Positions 56,770 through 64,000 of a DNA stretch of 64,000 bases are shown one piece after another. Position 1 is the stretch's first letter, and each line of letters starts with the position of its first letter. The DNA comes from Brachynemurus nebulosus (taxonomy: Eukaryota; Arthropoda; Insecta; Neuroptera; Myrmeleontidae), in assembly GCA_035578155.1 (NCBI GenBank), contig JAPWDM010000021.1:62001-126000 (forward strand). The letters run 5' to 3'. The notes under the pieces were generated by a model that ran no database searches, had not been told where the DNA came from, and worked only from the letters and a program-made list of their open reading frames with translations. The position numbers and the translations under genes are program-made.

Positions 56770-57957
56770 CACCGTGGTGGCGAACCTATGGCACGTACGA
56801 AAATTTTGCTGACACGTGAAAGAATTTTTATTAAGTTAAATATAGATTAACTTTAAAATTAAACCATGTTTTGAATGAAGTTGCGTGTGATTTTGTAAAA
56901 TGAACCAATCCAGTCATTGCAGAGTGTACATTCATGTGCTCAAATAGTCCAGGTAGTGAAACGAAAACATTAGTGACTAATTCATCGACAGATGGTATAG
57001 TTGGATCACTTTTTCTCTTGTTTTGCACCTTGTCTTGCTTTGAAACAAGTTTAAAAATAACATTTCTCAGAAATACAATACAAATATTTCTTAGAAATTA
57101 CGTCAAATTTGCTTCTGTTGTCCAATTGCAGTTCGTAAGTTTAGGTGACAAGTTCTGTGTTTAGTTGCAGTGCAATCATTGTTGTTATTACTCTTGCGTT
57201 TCATCATATATGCAAGATTCGAATTTAGCTATTTTGATAGAATTAAAGGTAATTTAATTTATTAGATCTTCTCAAAACGTTTTTTCATATATTTTTTTAA
57301 ATAATAATTTTATTACAGTAACGTTTAACATGCCTAATGAAAATAAAAGACAAAAATTATCAGAAATGAGCAGCAGGCAATTCTAAAATTGGTGGACCGA
57401 TGAGTATGGCATGATTAACAAAGGCAACAAAGGAGTATATGTTTTAGGTTCCGGGACAGTAGTGTGAAGAGCACCGTCAGTTAAACGGCATTTTGAAACA
57501 AATCATAAATCACTCTTTGAGAAAAGCAAAGAAGAACAGAAATTATTGTTGCTCGAGAAATTAAATTTAGAAATACTCAGTCAACATTTCTACTAAAATT
57601 TATGGATAGTCGTTCAAATATATTTGGTGTATGTTTTGTTGCCTAAAATGTAATTGCAAAGCACGGAAAACCATTTAGTGATGGCGAATATATGAAAGAA
57701 GCATTGTTAAAATGTGCTCCAATTTTATTTGAAGATTTTAAAAACAATGAGAAAATCATCCAAAGAATAAAAGCCACCGTTAATTTTGAAAGTAACGAGC
57801 TAAAGAAAACCGTTTATTTTGAAAGTAACGAGCTAAAGAAAAACCTTAATAAACTAAAGAAAACAAAAATTGAACAGCAAATTACATCAATTATTCTTGA
57901 ACTGAAAAAATTTGATATCATTGAACCAGTGTTAGTAAAAGGGTTGCATCAAATGTA
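56770..57957 (+). pseudogene. ZBED5-like hAT element, 5' half, decayed
   Basis: The left terminus resembles a hAT end (CCGTGGTGGCGAACCTATGG at about 56,772). From the ATG near 57,330 broken frames read QFxNWWTDEYGM (BED-like), SVKRHFETNHKSLF, then KHGKPFSDGEYMKEALLK. An N-terminal part of the catalytic region follows and ends at a stop at 57,957. Stops interrupt after SSRQF, VV and FVA. A 33-bp in-frame tandem duplication (57,783-57,848) repeats FESNELKK. No right terminus seen. Confidence 0.65.
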
Positions 57958-58107
57958 AATTTAACATGGTACAATTACAGACATGAAATTTATTTTAGAA
58001 ATAAAACTATGCATAAGTAATCTGAAAAATTGACATTATTCTTGGAAAAAAGATATATACAAATAAAAGAAATATATATAATTTTTAATTTGCATTTATT
58101 GCAAATC

Positions 58108-58542
58108 TTAATTGTTACCATTATTACAATATGAAGAAGAATTATTATAATATTCAAATAAATTAATTTTTTTAAATTCAATTGAATACGAATTTCCAAC
58201 CGGACCGTTATTAATAATACCCATTTGCGGTGAGTGTTTTATTAGTTTAAATTTTTCTTCACTCATGTTGTCAAATCGAGACGGCAGCGTTAGATACCCA
58301 TCTTCTAATTCTACCACCGTTTGCATTCTCGTAGTGTCGAATTTCGATTGTACTCGGCTAACATCGACAACTTTATAAATCTTCTCTAAAATCACATCCT
58401 TCGCCTTTATCCACGGTTTTATTTTTCCAGTTTCATTTAACTCGCTTATTAATTGGTCGACAACGTGTGGATCTTGTTCGCAAATTTGTTGGGCGTCAAA
58501 GATGTTATTTCTGGTCGTGGTTTGTGATTTGTTAAATTCCAT
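58108..58542 (-). CDS. Unrecognised 144-codon ORF (LPSRF family-like)
   Basis: A clean minus-strand ORF. The N-terminal 60 residues are polar. The C-terminal half (VVELEDGYLTLPSRFDNMSE ... GPVGNSYSIEFKKI) is a beta-rich pattern like that of small uncharacterised proteins repeated in Hydra and insect genomes, some next to virus-like elements (recalled, unverified). The ORF ends in a Tyr/Asn/Ser-rich tail. It diverges from the ORF at 59,273 across a repeat-rich spacer. No transposase or polymerase motif; function unknown. Confidence 0.45.
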   Translation of the reverse strand: MEFNKSQTTTRNNIFDAQQICEQDPHVVDQLISELNETGKIKPWIKAKDVILEKIYKVVDVSRVQSKFDTTRMQTVVELEDGYLTLPSRFDNMSEEKFKLIKHSPQMGIINNGPVGNSYSIEFKKINLFEYYNNSSSYCNNGNN

Positions 58543-58739
58543 TTTTTCACAATAATATTTTTCACAAGAAAGACAATTTAATTGTGGAATACTTGACGTA
58601 TAAACAGAACTTTAGCGATAAGTTGGAGATAACTATAAAATTCGTAAGTAATGAAGAGTTTATGTAGAGAAAAGTCACGTCGTTTAAAAAATATAACCTT
58701 GCAAACAAAATATAATTTGTGAGAATTTTTATAAAATTA

Positions 58740-59270
58740 ATGTTATTGGAAAAATTACTTGTACCCGGAAAAACGTTTATTATACGTAAGCTATTGCAAG
58801 AAACAAAATAATATAAATCATGTTGGAAAAATATTTACGTTGTAAAAATTATTTGTACCCGGAAAAAGGTTTATTACAAGATATGTACGCTATTACAAGA
58901 AACAAAATCGTCGTTGGAAATTATTTCATTCTTTGGAGCAGTCAGCATCGTTAGACATCAACAGAGTCGTTGGAAGTCACTTATTTCCTTGAAGTGTTCG
59001 AATCAGTGAATACTGCCGGATATCAACATAGCCGTTGGAAGTCCTCTGATTCCTTGGAGTATATTAATGAATCAATTTCACCGTGAAACAATATTTCAAA
59101 AGTATCAACATCAAGGATTACTGAACAGCATTTTATCAACGAATTGGATTACTAAAAAACATATACATAAAGGTGAAGAAAATTTAATATTATGTTAATA
59201 TTTATAACAATTTTATCAAGCATATTTAAGAAATTTTGTTAACCGAGAATTCATAATTTTTCTTTATTTA
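58740..59270. repeat. Tandem-repeat spacer between divergent ORFs
   Basis: Copies at 58,754-58,809 and 58,848-58,908 share TTGTACCCGGAAAAA and CAAGAAACAAAAT. A second family, CGTTGGAAGTC with TTCCTTG(G/A)AGT, repeats at about 58,911, 58,970 and 59,030. 59,171-59,262 is a diverged copy of 59,377-59,468, which lies inside the following ORF. An acceptor-like TTTATTTAG precedes the ATG at 59,273. Confidence 0.7.
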
Positions 59271-59272
59271 GT

Positions 59273-59714
59273 ATGGATTCAGGAATATTCACTACGTTTG
59301 CTGAAACATCGTCTTGGGTTAAAGAGGTTTTAAGGCATATAACGTCAATGGAAGAGTTCGAAGAATATGTACATAGAGGTGACGAAAATTTAATATTATC
59401 TAATATTTATAATAATAATTATGAAGCAGTTTTAAAAGATTTTGTTAACGGAGAGCCCGTAATTTTTCATCGTGCACTTTGGGCATATAAATTACAATCA
59501 AAAGTGATTAAAGTTTCCAATGGCGACGCAAAAAAATATTGAAGATGCTATTGGTAAGCTTTATGGCGACGGGGACTTCCATGAAATTGCATTATCAGTA
59601 GATGTTGGAGATTTAAATGAAGCGACCAGGGAAATAGACAACCAAATAGACCGCATAGACGATGCAGATGATGAGGGGGATTATTCAACACCTGGACTAA
59701 GTGCCGTGAATTAA
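59273..59714 (+). pseudogene. Unrecognised ORF pair, probably one frameshifted gene
   Basis: Frame 59,273-59,542 (89 codons; contains ITSMEEFEEYVHRGDENLIL and EPVIFHRALWAYKLQ) overlaps frame 59,520-59,714 (64 codons, very acidic, NQIDRIDDADDEGDYST). The second could be the true continuation after a frameshift. Helical, soluble, no known motif. Position, between repeats and a densovirus-like helicase fragment, raises the possibility of a viral gene, but nothing in the sequence proves that. Confidence 0.35.
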
Positions 59715-60495
59715 GAAAAAGAAAAATAAATTCAGTGGATTCGTCATCTAGCAAAGCCGATTTGAAAGTTTTTAAGTGTAGCAATACATAATTTATATAC
59801 TGACATTTGTAGGCATTGACATTCACCGCCTTAGGCAATAGTTGGTTGAAACATGTTTGTACACTTAATTAACATACAGATCAAAATGTCAATTGTTAGA
59901 ATATATTCGACATTTAATATATCGAGAGCCAGTGTACGCCCCAGTGTAGTGACTAGCACTCCCACTTCGTAAAATAAAGTACCAAAGATTGAATACACCA
60001 ACCGACTACATTTTGTTTTATTTAAATAATATTACTTATTATTATAGGCAATCCACACAACACGCATCAATTGCCAAAAATTTATCAGAAACCATCTGCC
60101 AAAAATTTAATTAACCACATACCCCCACCAGCCAAAATTTGGCCCGGGTCATTGAAAACAGCTAGCCGAAGTGAACGAGCTTGAGGGTGGTGGCAATGTT
60201 ATTTCTGCATAAGGTGGAGAGTGGAGCCAATGTTAATTTTCCATAAGGTGGAGGCTCTAGAAGCCCCCATAATACACTACTGACGGATAAAAATATATCT
60301 CAATATATCATTTTAAAGTACTGACAAAATGTTACTAACTCAGTATGGCAATGTCAATAACTCAATAAGGCCAATTTTGAATGCAAGGACGATAGGTCAA
60401 TCAACATTTGTTTCGATATATTTAGTTGAGGAATTCTCTGTACATCTTTTATCTAGCTTTTTATAAGTTGTGATATGAAATTTTTTTTTCCAGCC
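59715..60495. other. Non-coding upstream of the P-element exon
   Basis: Contains CCAAAATTTGGCCCGGGTCA phrases (60,085-60,150), like the tract at 2,470-2,530 in opposite orientation. A polypyrimidine acceptor TTTTTTTTTCCAG ends at 60,494. Confidence 0.45.
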
Positions 60496-61276
60496 TTGCT
60501 GAAGAATGGATTCTCCTGAGTGGTAACAATGAGCTGTTCGATCTATCACCAAAGCAACTCAACGAGAAAAGGTTGTGCTCAGAACACTTCGACAAGAAGA
60601 ATTTCTCGAGAAATTGTAAAGGGCGCATTCGTAGATTAATATGTACTGCCACTGGTCCTGCATTACCAAACTTGTTTTTGCCTGATAGTGGTAGAAGTAC
60701 CGAGATTCATAAGAATGATGTACGAATTGCATTTTAAGGGTATCAACAAATCAGTCCGAAACGCAACAAAATTTATCTGACCTTTTTAATCGTGATTACG
60801 ATACTCTTTCCTCTTCTATGATGAATTTAAATCGTTGTCAAGATTCGGCGCTTCCATCTACGGTTTCTCTTACCACCGATAATACTTGTGTAAATATTCG
60901 TTTGTTAAAAAAGCAAATAGCCTGGTTACAACGAAAGTTAAATAATGCCCGGAAAATTATTAAAAACTTAAAACGAACTAAAATCAGCAAAACATCTAGA
61001 ACTGTAACGCCTAAAACCGTATTAGAAGATGCCGCGAAATTTTTGAATCAAAATCAGTTATTGCTAGTACAAATGCAGTTCACTCGAATTTTAAAGAAAA
61101 AATCACAGTGGACGCCATCTCAGGAAAGTTTTGCTACTTCGTTATATTACGTTTCGCCAAAAGCGTACAACTTCCTTCGAGATGAAAAGCAAACCACTCT
61201 TTCTTCTGTTGGATCCATTCGCAAATGGGTTAATAATCTGGAATTTATGACGAGTTTTAACGAAAAATTAGGGTAA
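60496..61276 (+). pseudogene. THAP / P-element transposase, N-terminal part
   Basis: An exon after a strong acceptor carries the second half of a THAP zinc finger (KRLCSEHFDKKNF, then RRLICTATGPALPNLFLP). After a shift at about 60,738 a second frame has a leucine-rich coiled coil (IRLLKKQIAWLQRKLNNARK) and the P-element signature QESFATSLYYVSPKAYNFLR, ending at NEKLG with a GGTAAAGGT donor-like site. The first THAP exon and the catalytic and GTP-binding regions are missing. P transposases cut and paste with 8-bp duplications. Confidence 0.8.
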
Positions 61277-61295
61277 AGGTAATAAAGGATGTAGA

Positions 61296-61620
61296 TGCAT
61301 ATATACATTATTATTAATGGGCCCACCAAATAGTGGAAAAAATTATTTTACTAAAACAATTGCAGAATTATGTGTCATTGTCGGTTATATTAATAATTTT
61401 AATAAAACTCAAAATTTTCCACTTAGCAATTGTTATAGGTAAACGTTTATTAATGAACCTAACTTTTGTCGAGAAAATTTAGAAGAAATTAAATTATTAT
61501 TTGGTGGTTCCGATTGCCCAGCAAATGTGAAATATTCGAATACTCAATTAATTACTAAAACACCAATTATAGTATGTGCAAATATTGACATATTTCCAAA
61601 TAATGATGAATTTTTTTTTT
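61296..61620 (+). pseudogene. Densovirus-like NS1 superfamily 3 helicase fragment
   Basis: About 105 codons. Walker A GPPNSGKN, then NNFNKTQNFPLSNCYR, an in-frame TAA, FINEPNF (Walker B region), LKLLFGGS-type block (EIKLLFGGSDCPANVKYSN) and the sensor strand TKTPIIVCANIDIFPNNDEF. This order is that of the parvovirus (Densovirinae) NS1 ATPase, which unwinds viral DNA. The nickase domain is not found. The fragment starts within 25 bp of the P-element frame end and stops in a T-run. An old integrated copy, not functional. Confidence 0.85.
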
Positions 61621-62037
61621 AATAATTTTATTGGCCTTGTACACTTATACATTTAGCCATTATAAACTCTACTTACAATTAGGTATCATACACATCAATA
61701 TTAGTCTAAAACTATTTAAAATGTAAATTATTCACTAATCTAAAATTAATTTACAGTATTTTAGTCAGATAAAACGCAGAATTATGAATAAAAAACAAGA
61801 AAGATACAAAAAATAATTTAACGCTTGTTGCAGAACATAAAAGTTTGATTACATATTTGAATTAATTGAGGCGTTGACAATAAAAAGGAGGTAAGTACCA
61901 AAAATGAAATTTTATAGAAGAAGCAAAAAAATATTTGGCGCTAGAAAAAAATGATAAAATACTATTTTAAAGAGAAAAAGTATGATTTATTGATATTTTT
62001 TAGTTAAAACAAAGTCAAAATCATGGTACAAATTCTG
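61621..62037. other. AT-rich non-coding stretch
   Basis: No frame or repeat recognised between the helicase fragment and the minus-strand gene. Confidence 0.4.
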
Positions 62038-63778
62038 CTACTTGCAAATATCTTTATAAAAATCATCGTATTTAGGGTCCATGAACTCCAGCATGTTAAT
62101 AAGATCTTTCTTTTTGCCTTCATTAATGACTGGAACTTTGTTGTCAAACATCAAATCCTTCCATACGTTTGAATTTGTTGAAGCTACCCTTCTTGAAGAT
62201 ATTCTTGGTCTCCCAGCTCTCCATTTCATTAAAAGATGACCGTGTTTTTATGAAGGGTAGATCATCAGAAGAGATTTGTATCCACGATTTGTTTGAAATG
62301 TGCAATGCAGTTGTAGTGATATATGTATCGCAATCGCTGGAAAAATTTAAAAAATCTGTTTTCTTCATAGCTACCACCTGAAATGGTTTTTCTAATCTCG
62401 CAGAGTGAACCATATTCTGTACTTCCTCTGGCACCATGCACCGAGTGACCTTTTTCCTTTTTTCAATAACGCCGAAACCTCGGTCGCACGGCATGTAAGA
62501 GTGCCCAGATCAAAGAAACATTAAATCAATGGTGTCGTAATAGCCTTTTATCACAAGAAAAATCAGAGCGATTAACACCATCTTATTTTTGTTTTGTCCT
62601 GCACAATTGTCAGCCCAAATTAGCAATTTCGTCTTTGAAGTAAACTCTGAGGTCAATAATTTAAACAGACAAGACGCAACTTCGGTGCCTCCACGTCCTG
62701 CAATCCCCTCATGCCACATACACATGAAGCTTTTTGATGTGTCTCCAATGTGAATGCAAAGGTTATAATTAGAAAGTTGTCTGGAGTAGAACATATTAGA
62801 ATGTGTCAAAGTAGGTGTAAAAAGAACTTGCTGCATGTCGATTGCTAAAGTTGTCACTTGGCTTGAAGGAAACTGTGATTGCAATACAGATGAAGACATA
62901 AGCTTTATTGCTTTCTCTGCTTTTCTTTGGTGTAGCTCTCTTTTACTGATAAGCGAAAATTTTGCTGCTCCAATAGCGCAATTTATTCCTGCAGTATACT
63001 TATCGCATGTATCCGTTCTTGGTCTTTTAAAACTTAATTTTGGAAACTCACGCTTGAAAACCCTCCTGTAAAATTTACCATCTATTAGTGAATCAGGATA
63101 CTTTTGTTTGAAAGCTAGATATAGCCGATGAATGTTTAAATCTGGACTCAGATATTCTTTTGATGATTTATGACGACTGTAGTGGCTATCTTCCCTCGGG
63201 AACATAAGTATATGTTGTTTAATGAGTTCCTTATCACGAGTTGTGTATTTTGTTCGGCGAGATGCTGAGTTTTTACCACGACCGTCCTTAAAAATTATCT
63301 CTCCTTTTTTAATACGGGTCAAAATATTTTCATTTTGCTTCTTGGAAATTCCAAAAATTTCTCTGAAAGTCTTGTTACATATTTGGATGTTCCCATCTTT
63401 TGAAGGGATATTGTAAGTCGCAGAAATCTGCCACCTACTTTCGTTTGGACTGTTATATTTACCATGACGCCTTCTGGAGATATTTGTCAAATTAATTCTA
63501 CTCATTAGATAAGTACCTTGAGCTTCTGTAGTTAGAGTGATAAACTGAAATAAAGTAGTTAGAGTGAAAAAAATTTTCTGGATGTCCTCGGTTGTCAAGT
63601 TGCGACACCGGTAATGACATTTACAGCTTGCCTAAAACAAGGATTCAAAAACACCTTTTATAACCCATCAAAGTCAATAAAATGATTATACTAAACAAAA
63701 CAGTAAAAAACTATAGTAAGTTTTCTTTAAAATTAGTCTTACCTTGTTAGGAGGTTTGTAATCTGACTTTTTAGGCAT
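62038..63778 (-). pseudogene. DUF7869-like multi-copy arthropod gene, split, one stop
   Basis: Exon 1 63,778-63,743 (MPKKSDYKPPNK), intron 63,742-63,632 (GTAAGA...TTTTAG, phase 0), exon 2 from 63,631. The N-terminal zinc-like CKCHYRCRNLT is followed by SPNESRWQIS and CNKTFREIFGISKKQNENIL (a DNA-binding-like part). A middle with FKRPRTDTCDKY precedes an RNase H-like pattern: LAIDMQQVLF, LLIWADNCAGQNKN and SGHSYMPCDRGFG. An in-frame TGA (62,512-62,510) interrupts just before SGHSYMP, and a frameshift near 62,200 precedes the C-terminus (PKYDDFYKDI). Family known to me as repeated uncharacterised insect proteins, probably transposase-derived; the DUF number is from memory. Confidence 0.7.
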
Positions 63779-64000
63779 CTTTCTTCAGTACTTTTTTTTC
63801 TAAACGAAGACAATTCACTGATAATAAATAAAAATAAAAAAATTGTATTATATATAAGCACAAGTATGAAAACAATGAAATGAAGAGACATTAAGGTTAT
63901 GTTTACTGTCCGTTAGAGGAATCAGTTCATCGCGTACTCGGTAGGTACATATCTCCTTTTCAGTGCCATCTCTTACACAGTTACCATTAGAACCATCTAT
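63779..64000 (-). promoter_or_regulatory. Putative promoter of the DUF7869-like gene
   Basis: On the minus strand a TATA box (TGCTTATATATAA) lies at about 63,860-63,848, some 75 bp ahead of the ATG. Nothing else recognised to the window end. Confidence 0.4.

Overview
The window is AT-rich metazoan DNA, most likely from an insect. It has split genes with GT-AG introns, TATA promoters, (AT)n and (GT)n microsatellites, tRNA-like SINE debris and arthropod transposon families. There are no bacterial operons, ribosome-binding sites or CRISPR arrays, and I found no ordinary single-copy host gene that I could name. Almost everything I can name is a mobile element or an integrated virus-like fragment, often nested one inside another. 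Species cannot be fixed from the sequence.

Layout. 0-3 kb: a Cys-rich ORF with one stop, the 3' end of a Mag-like Ty3/gypsy element (minus strand) and a perfect 149-bp-arm palindrome. 6-13.4 kb: a protein-primed family B DNA polymerase gene (Maverick/Polinton/bidnavirus type), split by a gag-bearing insertion at 7.15-10.8 kb and cut inside polymerase motif B by a gypsy retrotransposon with near-identical LTRs (13,380-17,139). 19-22 kb: a non-LTR reverse transcriptase remnant and a stretch I cannot explain. 22.9-26.1 kb: a Tc1/Tc3-like element carrying a second Tc1 element inside its transposase gene. 26.2-28 kb: a Mag-like RT fragment next to an unrecognised ORF that may be an endogenous RNA-virus structural gene. 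28.3-34.9 kb: an errantivirus-like element with intact gag and env but most of RT/RNase H deleted. 35-36.5 kb: a Tigger/pogo pseudogene.

36.7-44.6 kb is the most informative part, a Russian-doll insertion. A BED-finger hAT element is interrupted by a complete piggyBac element (TTAA ends, intact 573-codon transposase with one intron). The piggyBac itself contains a Tigger-type MITE in its intron and a MITE with 8-bp duplications downstream. Only 12 bp after the piggyBac target copy begins a 1-kb non-autonomous Transib-like element. It has CACAGTG termini and a 5-bp CAGCG duplication.

45.8-47 kb: a GC-rich, 5'-truncated Jockey. 47.9-51.2 kb: a complete-ended PIF/Harbinger element (TTA duplication) with a MADF/Myb-like gene and a convergent, frameshifted three-exon transposase. 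It is followed by a hAT C-terminal fragment, a second decayed Harbinger, a Tigger C-terminus and a ZBED5-like hAT. 58-61.6 kb: two divergent unrecognised ORFs around tandem repeats, a THAP/P-element fragment and a densovirus-like NS1 helicase fragment. 62-63.8 kb (minus): a split gene of an arthropod multi-copy family (DUF7869-like) with one nonsense codon and one frameshift.

Functionally, only a few genes look potentially expressible: the piggyBac transposase, the errantivirus-like gag and env, and the isolated gag-like ORF at 8,947-9,906. The rest are decayed. All family assignments come from motif reading, not database searches.
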